Under the pieces are notes generated by a model, which did not search any database, was not told the DNA's origin, and worked only from the letters and a program-made list of their open reading frames with translations. DNA of 36,573 nt, from positions 1 to 36,573 of the forward strand of contig CAZHTS010000050.1 in the NCBI GenBank assembly GCA_964535315.1. Direction: 5' to 3'. Positions 15,421-23,741 of this stretch are shown piece after piece (position 1 is the first letter of the stretch; every line of letters begins with the position of its first letter). This DNA is from CAZHTS01 sp964535315 (GTDB taxonomy: Bacteria > Chloroflexota > Anaerolineae > Anaerolineales > Anaerolineaceae). Made by a program: the position numbers and the translations under genes.

Positions 15421-15450
15421 GCAAACAAGTTTGCATTACAAACTAATTTG
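15418..15450 (+). promoter_or_regulatory. Two tandem operator-like palindromes over the transcription start
   Basis: A perfect palindrome, AATGCAAAC-AA-GTTTGCATT (15418-15437), begins inside the -10 box. A related weaker site, CAAAC-TA-ATTTG (15439-15450), follows at once. A repressor here would exclude RNA polymerase. The likely ligand is the winged-helix protein encoded by the second gene of the operon (inference). Confidence 0.7.
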
Positions 15451-15464
15451 CACTGGAGATAAAA

Positions 15465-16079
15465 ATGAACTCGATTGATGAAACGATCCAACGCACCCGG
15501 CGCTACTGGTTTGTCGATGGATTGAACGAGCTGGCCTCGGGCTTTTTTCTGGTGCTCATGGCGCTGCTTTTCTGGGGGGCTCACCAACTGAGCGCCCCAT
15601 TTTCAATTTTGACGCTGGCCGTGTTGTTCCCGGTGCTCATCTTCGCCGGGCGCTGGGCGACGTCCTGGTTGGTACGCCGGCTCAAGGAGCGCATCACTTA
15701 CCCGCGCACCGGTTACGTTACCTATCGCCCGGCCAGGAAACACGGCCGGCGGGTGATCCTGCTCACCCTGTTGGGCGCCATGCTCAGCGCGGCGTTGATC
15801 ATCTTTCTCTTGCCGGCGGTGGAGCAATCCTGGTTGCCGGTGATGATGGGCTTTTTCTGTGCGGCTCTCACCGCTTACTTCGGTTACCAGTTCGGCCTGC
15901 GGCGCTTTTATGTGCTGGCGGCGGTTACCCTGGGGGCGGGGCTGGCGATTGCCTTCTGGGTTGTAGCGGAGAGTGTGCAACTGACCGTCTTCCTTGGCGC
16001 CTATGGGTTGGGGTGGATGATCTCAGGCGGCGTGACGTTGATCCGCTATCTGGCGGCCTCACGGCAGGCAGAGTTATGA
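15465..16079 (+). CDS. Multi-pass membrane protein of unknown function
   Basis: A 204-residue protein with five to six hydrophobic segments: about 20-42 (LASGFFLVLMALLFWG), 47-65 (ILTLAVLFPVLIFAG), 98-118 (VILLTLLGAMLSAALIIFLL), 123-145, 150-168 (LAAVTLGAGLAIAFWVVA) and 172-195. The N-terminus (IDETIQRTRRYWFVDGLNELASG) is cytoplasmic and conserved-looking. No catalytic or transport motif is recognised. GGAGAT precedes ATG 15465. Its stop overlaps the start of the winged-helix gene (ATGA), so the two are translated together, a pairing seen for membrane proteins and their own regulators. Confidence 0.82.
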   Translation: MNSIDETIQRTRRYWFVDGLNELASGFFLVLMALLFWGAHQLSAPFSILTLAVLFPVLIFAGRWATSWLVRRLKERITYPRTGYVTYRPARKHGRRVILLTLLGAMLSAALIIFLLPAVEQSWLPVMMGFFCAALTAYFGYQFGLRRFYVLAAVTLGAGLAIAFWVVAESVQLTVFLGAYGLGWMISGGVTLIRYLAASRQAEL

Positions 16080-16387
16080 GCGCCGAACTGCGCAGCATGC
16101 TGGATGTCGACCGGGTGATCCACGAACCGGCGCGTCTGATGATCGTGGCGATCCTTTACGCTGCGGCTCAGGCCGATTTTCTCTACCTGCTCAATGAGAC
16201 CGGGCTGACCCGCGGCAACCTGTCCACCCATCTCTCGCGCCTGGAAGAGGCCGGGTATGTGTGCATTGAGAAGACGTATCGCGGCAGGCTGCCGCAGACT
16301 TTATGCAGCCTGACCGATGCCGGGCGCAGCGCCTTCGAGCAGTACCGCGCCCAACTGCGTTCGCTTGTCGAGCATATTTCCGATTGA
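16076..16387 (+). CDS. Winged-helix transcription regulator (MarR/ArsR-like, short)
   Basis: A 103-residue protein that is almost entirely one winged helix: the recognition part reads LLNETGLTRGNLSTHLSRLEEAGYV, followed by the wing IEKTYRGRLPQTLCSLTDAGR and a C-terminal dimer helix. This is the short ArsR-like 'winged helix DNA-binding' type often paired with a membrane protein. There are no metal-binding Cys pairs. ATG 16076 overlaps the previous stop by 4 bases; an earlier in-frame ATG at 16013 is inside the membrane-protein gene and is rejected. It probably represses its own operon through the palindromes at 15418-15450. Confidence 0.88.
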   Translation: MSAELRSMLDVDRVIHEPARLMIVAILYAAAQADFLYLLNETGLTRGNLSTHLSRLEEAGYVCIEKTYRGRLPQTLCSLTDAGRSAFEQYRAQLRSLVEHISD

Positions 16388-16395
16388 TGCGAGCA

Positions 16396-16437
16396 AAACA
16401 CAGGGTGCGTTGTAAAAACGACGCACCCTTTTCGTTT
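16396..16437 (+). terminator. Terminator between convergent operons, possibly bidirectional
   Basis: Stem GGGTGCGT (16403-16410) and ACGCACCC (16421-16428), extendable by G-T and G-C pairs, followed by TTTTCGTTT. On the other strand the hairpin is followed by TGTGTTTTG, so it may also serve the leftward PBP-like gene. Confidence 0.85.
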
Positions 16438-16484
16438 GCTGCCGGCAATTGCAGCCATAATGCCCGTTCCTCTGACGGCCGCCG

Positions 16485-19388
16485 CTATTCGATGTAAAAC
16501 GTCACCATTTCGGAGAGACCCTCGTTGCCGGCCAGATCGTAGACCCGCACCTGTAAACTGTGTTTGCCCGGCCGGGCTTCCCAGGGCAGGCTGTAGGGCG
16601 CCTGGGCGCGCTCCCCGGCGATCTGACCATCCACCAGCCATTCCACCCGTCCGGCGCCCACCTGGTCGCTGACCTCGGCGCGCAGTGTGATCAGGCGCTG
16701 GCTGCCCAGTTGCAGGCGCTGCTCGGGGGTGGGGTAGGCCACCCGCACCACCGGCGGGGTATTATCGACCGTTACCTGGATGATGGCCGTATCCACCCGT
16801 TGGTTCTGGCGAATGACCAGCAGGCGCAAGGCGTACAGCCCTTCCTCATTCTGGCGGGTGTCCCAGGTGCCCAGCAGGCCGTCTTTCACCTCCGCCTTGC
16901 TTTGCGGCTCGATTTCCAGCCAGGTCTGCGGGTTGAGCCCTTGCCCCACCTGAAGCTGATACGAGGCAAAATTTTCACCGGCGGCCGTGCCGCGTATCTC
17001 CACCGGGCCGCGCACCACGGCAAACACGGCCGGGGCGCCGATCTGTGCTCCGGGGAGGCCCGAGGCGGCCTGAATGGCGTCGTAGTCACGCGGCGGCAGT
17101 TCCAGCCCGGCGCGGCGTCCCCACTCTTGCGCTTCGGGCGGCACGACCAGATAGGTGCGCGTCTCGATCAATTCGGGCGGGGTGAATACGGTCGCCAGCC
17201 GGCCGGTTTCGCGGTTGATCTGGTAGGCCTGATACAGATTGTCCAGGCTGGCCGGTTCGTTGCCGTTCAGAAAGACTTCGTTGACCCGTTCGGGGCAGGC
17301 CGTGGTGGGCAGCAGTCCGGATGGGTTGCATACCTCCAGCGTGGTGATGCCGGTGGGGATGCCCCAATCCAGACTGGGCAGGCCGCGCTGCATGTATTGC
17401 ATGATGGCGTGCCAGACGCCGGATACCATGCGCGCCTCGAGGCGCGCTTTACTGTTATCCTGTTTTCCGGCGCCCAACCAGAGTACGGCCAGACGCTGGC
17501 GGGTGTAACCCGCCGCCCACACCTGGCGCCGGTCGGCGGTCTGCCCGGTTTTGGCGCCGGCCGGATAGCCGATTTCGAGCGGGTCGGGGCTGCCGGCGCC
17601 GGCGTTGTGGCTGCCGCGATCGCTCAGGATGTGATGGAGCAGATAGGCCAGCTGGCTGCTCAAGACGGCCTGTGCGTCGGGCGGGCGCGGGGTCAGATAG
17701 ATGCGCCCATCGCTGCCGCTGACGCGCAGGATCAACGCCGGGTCGACCGCGGCCTCGGGTGTAAGGCGTTGGCCGGCGCGCTGCCCGAGGGTGGACAGGG
17801 TGGCGTAAGCCTGCGCCATTTCCAACGGGGTCACCTGGCCGCCGGCAAACAGCAGGTCGGCAGGTTTTGCGGCGCTTTCCAGCGCGCCTAACCCCAACGG
17901 CTCGGCCATGCGCCAGACGTTGGTCGGGCCGATCTGTACCAACAGCTGCGCCAGCGGGACGAGCGCCTCTTCGTTCAATGCAGTGCGCAGGCGCAGCGGG
18001 CCGCGGTAATTTCCATCCGGGTTGCTGCGCCCGGAGAGTTCCACCGGCAGGCGGTCGGGCATGTCCCATACCAGCGTCGCGGGCCCCATGCCGCGGGTAA
18101 AACCGGCCAGCGCCACAAAGGGGGTGAGCAGCGAACCGGGTTCGTGGCCGTTGAATGTGGCGCTTTCGCCGTTGACGCTGGTCTCACCCAGCAGCGCCAG
18201 CACCTCACCGGTCTGTGGGTCGAGCACCACGCCGCTGGACAGCAAGCCGCTGGGCGGTACGCCCTCCTGCGGCGGCAGGGTGGGCAGCAGCAGGGCGGCC
18301 TGACATGGCTGCCCGTCCGGCAGATTTACCGCGCCGGGCTGGCCTTGCAGGCGCAGCAGTTGTGTGCGCACCGTGCAAGTGAGCTGTTGTTGGATGTCGT
18401 AATCCAGGGTGGTGAGAATGACCAGCCCACCGCGCTCGAGCGTCTTGCGCCCGAACTGCCGGGCGAGCCGCTCGATGGCCATGCGGGTGAATTCCGGCGC
18501 GACCGGCGGGGCCTGTGTCTCGCCGCGGCGGTCTGCTGCGGTTTGCAGCGACAGCTGCTCCTGACGGGCGCGCTGGTACTCGTCGGCGTTGATCTTGCCG
18601 GCGGTGAGCAGACCGTCCAGAACGGCGCGCTGGCGTTCGAGCGCTGCCGCCGGTGCATCCAATGGGTTGAGCGCCGGCGCCTCGCTGGCGGCGACCAGCA
18701 GGGCGGCCTCGGCCAGGTCGAGATCGGCGGCCGATTTGCCCAGATACAGGCGGGCGGCGCTTTCGGCGCCGTAGGCCAGGTGGCCGTAATAGGCGCTGTT
18801 CAGATACCATTCCAATACCTGAGCCTGACCGTAGTGCGCCACAGCCTGGGCTGCCAGCAGGCGCATGCGCAGGGTGCGCCGCACCCCGCTCGTTTCGGCT
18901 TCCAGGAGTAGATCGTCCACCAACCGCTCGGCAATCGTGTCGGCGGCGGCGCCGCCGCGCGGATCCTGCCAGCGAAAGCCGGAACTGCGCAGAAAATTGG
19001 GATCGAGACGGTCGAGCGTGACCCGCACCAGCGCGGTGGAGAGATGGGCCGGCTGGTCGGGGTCCAGGGACAGGTATTTGCGTTCGATCCCCGGGTTTTC
19101 CAGGCTGAGCAACAGACTTTGGCCGCTGCGGTCGTACAGGCGGGTGGGCTGTAATAAAGCGCCCTGACCTGGGTGTAGTAAAACGGGCAGGCTTTCGATG
19201 GCGGGTAGATCCTGGGTCAGGCTGGCGTAAGCCAGTCCGAGCGCCACCAGGCCAGTGACGAACACGACGGCCAGAAACGCACCGCAGCCCGGCCCGGAGC
19301 GTTCCAGGCGTTGGGCGAACTGGCCGGCATGTTGCGCCGACCGCCGGTGGCGAGACCGAACCAGCAGGTAACTTCGCAGAGCGCGCAT
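16485..19388 (-). CDS. Class A penicillin-binding-protein-like protein lacking most catalytic residues
   Basis: A 967-residue protein with the layout of PBP1C-type enzymes: short basic N-terminus, one transmembrane helix (about 36-56), a GT51-like domain (about 80-260), a transpeptidase-like domain (about 380-680) and a C-terminal Ig-like/BiPBP_C region (about 800-967, DNTPPVVRVAYPTPEQ...). The catalytic Glu segment expected as ED(R/K)NF reads LDPNF (128-132). The GGSTITQQ segment reads AADTIAERL, and the RKxxE helix reads RTLRMR. The nucleophile motif SxxK reads S419-LL-T422, and SxN is replaced near LNEEA (471-475). Only KTG (613-615) is intact. It is probably a scaffold rather than an enzyme. 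The gene lies 40 nt after the TPR gene. Confidence 0.85.
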   Translation of the reverse strand: MRALRSYLLVRSRHRRSAQHAGQFAQRLERSGPGCGAFLAVVFVTGLVALGLAYASLTQDLPAIESLPVLLHPGQGALLQPTRLYDRSGQSLLLSLENPGIERKYLSLDPDQPAHLSTALVRVTLDRLDPNFLRSSGFRWQDPRGGAAADTIAERLVDDLLLEAETSGVRRTLRMRLLAAQAVAHYGQAQVLEWYLNSAYYGHLAYGAESAARLYLGKSAADLDLAEAALLVAASEAPALNPLDAPAAALERQRAVLDGLLTAGKINADEYQRARQEQLSLQTAADRRGETQAPPVAPEFTRMAIERLARQFGRKTLERGGLVILTTLDYDIQQQLTCTVRTQLLRLQGQPGAVNLPDGQPCQAALLLPTLPPQEGVPPSGLLSSGVVLDPQTGEVLALLGETSVNGESATFNGHEPGSLLTPFVALAGFTRGMGPATLVWDMPDRLPVELSGRSNPDGNYRGPLRLRTALNEEALVPLAQLLVQIGPTNVWRMAEPLGLGALESAAKPADLLFAGGQVTPLEMAQAYATLSTLGQRAGQRLTPEAAVDPALILRVSGSDGRIYLTPRPPDAQAVLSSQLAYLLHHILSDRGSHNAGAGSPDPLEIGYPAGAKTGQTADRRQVWAAGYTRQRLAVLWLGAGKQDNSKARLEARMVSGVWHAIMQYMQRGLPSLDWGIPTGITTLEVCNPSGLLPTTACPERVNEVFLNGNEPASLDNLYQAYQINRETGRLATVFTPPELIETRTYLVVPPEAQEWGRRAGLELPPRDYDAIQAASGLPGAQIGAPAVFAVVRGPVEIRGTAAGENFASYQLQVGQGLNPQTWLEIEPQSKAEVKDGLLGTWDTRQNEEGLYALRLLVIRQNQRVDTAIIQVTVDNTPPVVRVAYPTPEQRLQLGSQRLITLRAEVSDQVGAGRVEWLVDGQIAGERAQAPYSLPWEARPGKHSLQVRVYDLAGNEGLSEMVTFYIE

Positions 19389-19428
19389 GGAAACAGGGGC
19401 CTCCGGGTGTGTGCGGGATACCGCCGGG

Positions 19429-21261
19429 TTACGGCGAGGGGGTGGCGCTCACCTGGGGCGTGCGCGTGGGCGGTTTTGTGGCGCTCGGCCAGCGGGTACG
19501 GGTAGGCTCTTTGGTACTGGTCGGGCGCAGGGTACGCGTCAGGGTTGGCGTGCGCGGCGTCGAAGTGGGCGTGAACAGTTTGTCCAGGTGTTGGCGGGCG
19601 GTGTCTGCCCACCCGGCCTGCAGTGCTTCTTCGGGCAGGGCCAGCAACGCTTTCCAATCTTTGATGGCAGCTTCGACCTGGCCCATATCTTCCAACGTCA
19701 GGGCGCGGTAGTAACGCATCTGCGCCCACTCGCCATCTGTCTTGGCGACCTTCTGGCAATCGATGTATTGCATGTAGGCGTCGCCGTTTTTCTGGCTGAG
19801 TTGCAGGGCGCGCCCCAGGTAGAAGCAGGCCGGGAAGGAAGTGCTGCGCAGGCGTTCGGCCTGTTTCAGGTCGGAGACAGCCGCTTCATAATTCTGCTGT
19901 TCCAGGTAGAGCCGGCCGCGTTCCAGATAGGCCACAAACGAACGTTTGTCCTGCTCGATGACGCGATCGAAGATGGCCAGGGCCGCCTCGGTGTCTTTGC
20001 CGGCGGCCAGCGCGCCGCCCAGCCAGACCAGCGCCTCGGTGTCGTCGGGTACGTATTGCAAATACGTCTTGAGCGGTTCGATGGAGGCCGCGTATTCTCC
20101 GGCGCCGCGCTGCGCTTCGGCCAGCACCCGATAGGCCTGCAACAGCGTCAGATCGATTTCGTTGGCGCGGCGGGCGTCTTGCATGGCCGCGGTGTAGTTT
20201 TGCATCACAATGTGGGTCTGAGCGCGGTAGAGGAAGACCATCGCCGATTGCGGCATGCGGGCCGCGGCCTCGTCCAGGGATTTGAGCGCCTGTTCGAAAT
20301 CCTTATTCTTCGTGTCCAGAACGGCCAGTTCCAGGTAAGCCTCGCCCAGGTTGCTATCCAGATCGATGGCCTTTTGCAGGTCGTTGCGGGCGTCTTTCAG
20401 CCGGTTGGTGGCGATGCGGATGCGCGCCCGTCCCAGATAGGCGGCGCCGAATTTGGGGTCGAGCCGGATGGCCTCCTCGTAGGCGCGTAAGGCATCGCTG
20501 TTCTTCTTGAGGAAGCGCGACGCTTCGCCGATCAGGTAATGGGCGTCTGCCGACTTGGGTTCGGCTTCGAGCAGTTGTTCCATATAACGGATCACGGCTT
20601 CCCAATCACCGCGCTGGTAGGCGCTGAGGCCGGTGCGGTAGGCTTCGTTGGCCGGGTGGGGGGTGTTGACGTACAGGGCGGTGGGGGTGTAGGTCGCCTT
20701 GAGCATCATCTCTAATGGGGTGGGCTGCACCGCCACTTTGCCAGGCGTGCGGCTGATGGCCGGCTGGGTGGGGGTGTCCGACACGGCCGCCGTGGCGGCA
20801 AAGCGCGCCACCGGGGTGGCGATCTGCGTCTGCGGTAAACTGCTGAGGCCGAAAATGATCCCGACCACCACCACGCCCAACAACACCAGCCCGCCGAAAT
20901 AGAGCATGATCTGGCGCGAGGTGCGCGTCAATGCCTGCCGGGCGGCGCCGGTGGGGGCGTTGATCTGCCAGTTTTGTTTTTGCAGGTCGGCGGGGATGGC
21001 CAGGTGCCCATCCGCCGCTTCAGCCCCCAGCAAGATCAGCCCACGCCGGGCCACCTGGTTTTCGGGGTCGACCCGGATGGCTTCTTTCAAACAGTAAATT
21101 CGTTCTTTCGGGGTGTCTACGACCGCGCTCATCCACAGCCAGTATTGGACGTTGTTGGCGTCGGTCTTGATCAGACGGGTCAGCAGGTCACGAGCGCGAT
21201 ACCGTTCGCCACGTTCGATGGCATCCAGAGTCTCTTGCAACATATTTTCTTGAGCGGGCAT
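19429..21261 (-). CDS. Membrane-anchored TPR protein with Thr/Pro-rich tail
   Basis: A 610-residue protein. Residues 1-110 form a small helical domain (MLQETLDAIERGERYRARDLL...), probably cytoplasmic. A transmembrane helix spans about 118-139 (IMLYFGGLVLLGVVVVGIIFGL), then a linker, then about nine TPR repeats from about 205 to 550 (ANEAYRTGLSAYQRGDWEAVI; AYLERGRLYLEQQNYEAAV). The tail from about 555 is Thr/Pro/Arg-rich. It should present TPRs outside the membrane, as a platform for envelope proteins. It is followed after 40 nt by the PBP-like gene; the two are one operon and likely partners. ATG 21261 is taken because a -10 box ends 11 bases upstream; there is no ribosome site. Confidence 0.88.
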   Translation of the reverse strand: MPAQENMLQETLDAIERGERYRARDLLTRLIKTDANNVQYWLWMSAVVDTPKERIYCLKEAIRVDPENQVARRGLILLGAEAADGHLAIPADLQKQNWQINAPTGAARQALTRTSRQIMLYFGGLVLLGVVVVGIIFGLSSLPQTQIATPVARFAATAAVSDTPTQPAISRTPGKVAVQPTPLEMMLKATYTPTALYVNTPHPANEAYRTGLSAYQRGDWEAVIRYMEQLLEAEPKSADAHYLIGEASRFLKKNSDALRAYEEAIRLDPKFGAAYLGRARIRIATNRLKDARNDLQKAIDLDSNLGEAYLELAVLDTKNKDFEQALKSLDEAAARMPQSAMVFLYRAQTHIVMQNYTAAMQDARRANEIDLTLLQAYRVLAEAQRGAGEYAASIEPLKTYLQYVPDDTEALVWLGGALAAGKDTEAALAIFDRVIEQDKRSFVAYLERGRLYLEQQNYEAAVSDLKQAERLRSTSFPACFYLGRALQLSQKNGDAYMQYIDCQKVAKTDGEWAQMRYYRALTLEDMGQVEAAIKDWKALLALPEEALQAGWADTARQHLDKLFTPTSTPRTPTLTRTLRPTSTKEPTRTRWPSATKPPTRTPQVSATPSP

Positions 21262-21272
21262 ATCTTGAGTTT

Positions 21273-21278
21273 AGCATA
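21273..21278 (-). promoter_or_regulatory. -10 box of the TPR/PBP-like operon
   Basis: TATGCT on the minus strand, 11 bases before ATG 21261. The leader would be about 4-5 nt. No clear -35. Confidence 0.4.
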
Positions 21279-21297
21279 GCCTGAGACGCCCGGCAAG

Positions 21298-21327
21298 TTG
21301 TCGGGCAAAGGTATTTCTGATTATAAT
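21298..21327 (+). promoter_or_regulatory. Promoter of the LysM lipoprotein gene, near-leaderless
   Basis: TTGTCG (21298-21303), 18-bp spacer, TATAAT (21322-21327). ATG 21342 is 14 bases after the -10, so the leader is about 7 nt and has no ribosome site. It is divergent from the TPR/PBP-like promoter. Confidence 0.6.
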
Positions 21328-21341
21328 CAAACGATACCCCT

Positions 21342-22271
21342 ATGCGTGCGAAGCCCTTCCTGATTCTGGCCTCGGTCCTGGTGCTGGGGCTGGCAGCCTG
21401 CCGTCAGGCGGCGCCCGCCCCGCGCGTGGATGCGCCCACGGTGGGCGCCGGCAGCCTGCGCGCTTATCCGACCTCGACCGGTACGGCCACTGCCACCCCC
21501 CTTCCGACGGCCACCGTGACGCCGCAACCTTCCGCGACCGCCACGCCCCAACTGCACAGCGTGGCGCCCGGTGAGGACCTGTTTGGCATTTCTTTGAAAT
21601 ATGGCGTCAGTCTGGAGGCGCTGCAGGCCGCTAACCCGCAGGTGGATGCCCGTTCGTTGCGTATCGGGCAATCGTTGGTCATCCCGGAACGGGTGACCGG
21701 GCAGACGGCGCAGCCGGCTCTACTGGCGCCGGTCGCCGTCGAAATTGGGGCGATCGACTGCTGGCCGGCGGCGACGGGCGGCGTCTGGTGTTTTGTGCGC
21801 GCCCGCAACCCGCACAAACAGGCCGTAGAAAATATCAGCGCCAGGTTGAGCCTGGTGGGTGAAACAGGCGAGCCACAAACGACGCTGGCGGTCGCGGCGC
21901 TCGACCTGCTACCGGCAGGGGCCAGTATGCCCCTGGTGGCTTACCTGCCGCCGCCGCTGCCGGAGCGGCCCTGGCGCCCTGCGGCCAACCTGCTTGCCGC
22001 TTTGCCCGTTGGCGACGAGGGTCGTTACCGGCCGGTGCAGATTAGCGAGCAGACCACCCGGGTGGAGGATGATGGTCGTACAGCCCTCGTCGCCGGCCGG
22101 GTGCAGGCCGATGCCGGGCAGGTTTGGTTGGCGGCCGTGGCGTACAATGCCGCCGGCCAGGTGGTGGGCGTGCGCCGCTGGCAGGGGGCGTCAGGCGACT
22201 TCCGTCTGGCGGTCTACAGCGCCGGCGACGCCATCCTGCGGGTGGAGCTGTTTAGCCAGGCGCGCCCGTGA
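21342..22271 (+). CDS. LysM-domain lipoprotein
   Basis: A 309-residue lipoprotein. The signal sequence ends in the lipobox LAAC (Cys20). A Thr/Pro-rich linker (about 44-70) is followed by one LysM domain at about 72-115 (HSVAPGEDLFGISLKYG..., ending in LRIGQSLVIP), which should bind peptidoglycan. The C-terminal two thirds (about 125-309) form a beta-rich domain resembling FxLYD-type modules: VWCFVRARNPHKQAVENISARLSL, and later VWLAAVAYNAAGQVVGVRRW. It is divergent from the TPR/PBP-like operon and converges on the next lipoprotein with 3 nt between stops. Confidence 0.88.
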   Translation: MRAKPFLILASVLVLGLAACRQAAPAPRVDAPTVGAGSLRAYPTSTGTATATPLPTATVTPQPSATATPQLHSVAPGEDLFGISLKYGVSLEALQAANPQVDARSLRIGQSLVIPERVTGQTAQPALLAPVAVEIGAIDCWPAATGGVWCFVRARNPHKQAVENISARLSLVGETGEPQTTLAVAALDLLPAGASMPLVAYLPPPLPERPWRPAANLLAALPVGDEGRYRPVQISEQTTRVEDDGRTALVAGRVQADAGQVWLAAVAYNAAGQVVGVRRWQGASGDFRLAVYSAGDAILRVELFSQARP

Positions 22272-22274
22272 TGA

Positions 22275-23741
22275 TTAGGGAACGTTCCAGATCATGTAGG
22301 CGTTCTGGTAGCAAAGTTTTTCTTGTGAGGGGGTATTCAGACAGGCCTCGTAGGCGATGAGCTGGCTGTTCTGCGCCCCGGTGGCAGCGTCTACGGTGAC
22401 CTGGCTCTTGCCCTGCGCGTCGGTGGGCGGCAGCAGGTAAGTGCGCGTCCCCGCCGGCAGATTGACGGTCACGGTGCCGCCGAAACCGGAGAGCGGCCGC
22501 CCGTCCTTTTGATTGGTGACCATCACCTGAATAATCTGCTGCTCGTCGTTGCGTACCTGAGCGCGCTCGGTGGCCAGGGAGCACGAGACCGTTTTTCTGG
22601 AGTAGATGAAGCTGGTCAACACCTTGCTATCGACGGCGTCCGACATGGCGTATAACAGGCCCAACGGCGCCATACGTACGCTGGCATTGGGGCTGTCTTG
22701 GGGATAATCCAGGCAGTAATTTTCAAAACACTGCCGCCAGGCGCGTTCTTCGCGGTTGAGCAGGACGCCCGAGATCGGCGCGCCGGAAATTTCGCGCCCA
22801 CCGTGGGTGGCGATAAACTGGTCGAATTCGACCGGAACGTGATAGCCCAGCCCGTCTTTCACCGGATAAAAAACCACGCGGGCATCGTTCTTGGGCGCCT
22901 CGGGCGGGGTGGTAGGCATCTTGAGCAAAATGCCCAGTGGACGCAGGCGGGCCTGATCGATCTGGCCTGCCGGGGCGTACAGGGCGATGGTTTGATAGAT
23001 CTGCTCCTGGTTGCCATCTGTGGCGGCGAATACCCCCGACAGGGGCTGACCGACATCACGCTCGCCGCCCCACCGATTGATGGCCAGGAAGAAGAGCTGT
23101 TCGTTGTTCTGGCTGCGATCGACAGCGCCGCCGATATCTTGCGGCCGGTAGCGGCAGTTAACGTCACAACTGGTCGCGCCGTACGCCAGCAGGTGCACCG
23201 TGCCGGGCGGGTCTTCGTAGCGGCGGTAAAAGCCCACATTTTCGAAATACTGTTCGTAGCGTTTATAGATATGGTTGTAGCGCGGGTTGGTGAGGGGTTT
23301 GCCGACGTAGCGGGCTTCGTATAGTTTGCGGTAGAGGGGCACGAATTCGGAAAAAACTTCGTAGCCGTCGACCACGAACTGGCTGGAGCCCGGCGCGACC
23401 ACGCCCGGCGGGTCGATCTGGTTCATCAATTTTCCCAACGGGTAGAGCGTATTGCGTTCGGCCGCCGGGGCGTTTGCGTCAAAACACAACAACGCGGCTT
23501 CAAAATACTGGCATTCCTTGCTGGAGGTGGGGATGACTTGCAGGGCGCTGATCGCCGGCCCCAGTAGATCGGCGCCGCCCAGCAGGTCGTAGAGTTCGCG
23601 TACCTTGGGATCGACCGCATATGCGCCCTCTAGCGTCGGGGTGCGGGCAGGCGCCAGATTCCCGGTGCATGCCGAGAGCAATCCGGTCAAAAAGATACAC
23701 ATTCCCCAGACAAAATAAATACGATACCCTTTACGCACCAC
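22275..23741 (-). CDS. Large lipoprotein of unknown function
   Basis: A 488-residue protein from GTG 23741, preceded by AAGGAAG five bases upstream. The signal sequence (RKGYRIYFVWGMCIFLTGLLSAC) ends in a lipobox with Cys25. The mature part has repeated segments of the form 'YFE...LYPLGKLM', 'GYEVFSEFVPLYRKLY' and 'GREISGAPISGVLLN', reminiscent of peptidoglycan-associated LGFP-like or hydrolase-inhibitor modules, but I cannot assign a family. The last ~95 residues look like an Ig-like or carboxypeptidase-regulatory beta domain (VMVTNQKDGRPLSGFGGTVTVNLP). The frame is open to 23840, but the longer N-terminus is not a plausible signal. It is probably a surface protein. Confidence 0.75.
   Translation of the reverse strand: MVRKGYRIYFVWGMCIFLTGLLSACTGNLAPARTPTLEGAYAVDPKVRELYDLLGGADLLGPAISALQVIPTSSKECQYFEAALLCFDANAPAAERNTLYPLGKLMNQIDPPGVVAPGSSQFVVDGYEVFSEFVPLYRKLYEARYVGKPLTNPRYNHIYKRYEQYFENVGFYRRYEDPPGTVHLLAYGATSCDVNCRYRPQDIGGAVDRSQNNEQLFFLAINRWGGERDVGQPLSGVFAATDGNQEQIYQTIALYAPAGQIDQARLRPLGILLKMPTTPPEAPKNDARVVFYPVKDGLGYHVPVEFDQFIATHGGREISGAPISGVLLNREERAWRQCFENYCLDYPQDSPNASVRMAPLGLLYAMSDAVDSKVLTSFIYSRKTVSCSLATERAQVRNDEQQIIQVMVTNQKDGRPLSGFGGTVTVNLPAGTRTYLLPPTDAQGKSQVTVDAATGAQNSQLIAYEACLNTPSQEKLCYQNAYMIWNVP

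Noticed and set aside
16560..17891. 443-codon open frame antisense to the PBP-like gene
   Set aside because: A shadow frame of a high-GC gene, with no ribosome site or recognisable domain.
19387..20490. 367-codon open frame antisense to the TPR gene
   Set aside because: Same reason: it follows the third-position GC pattern of the coding strand.
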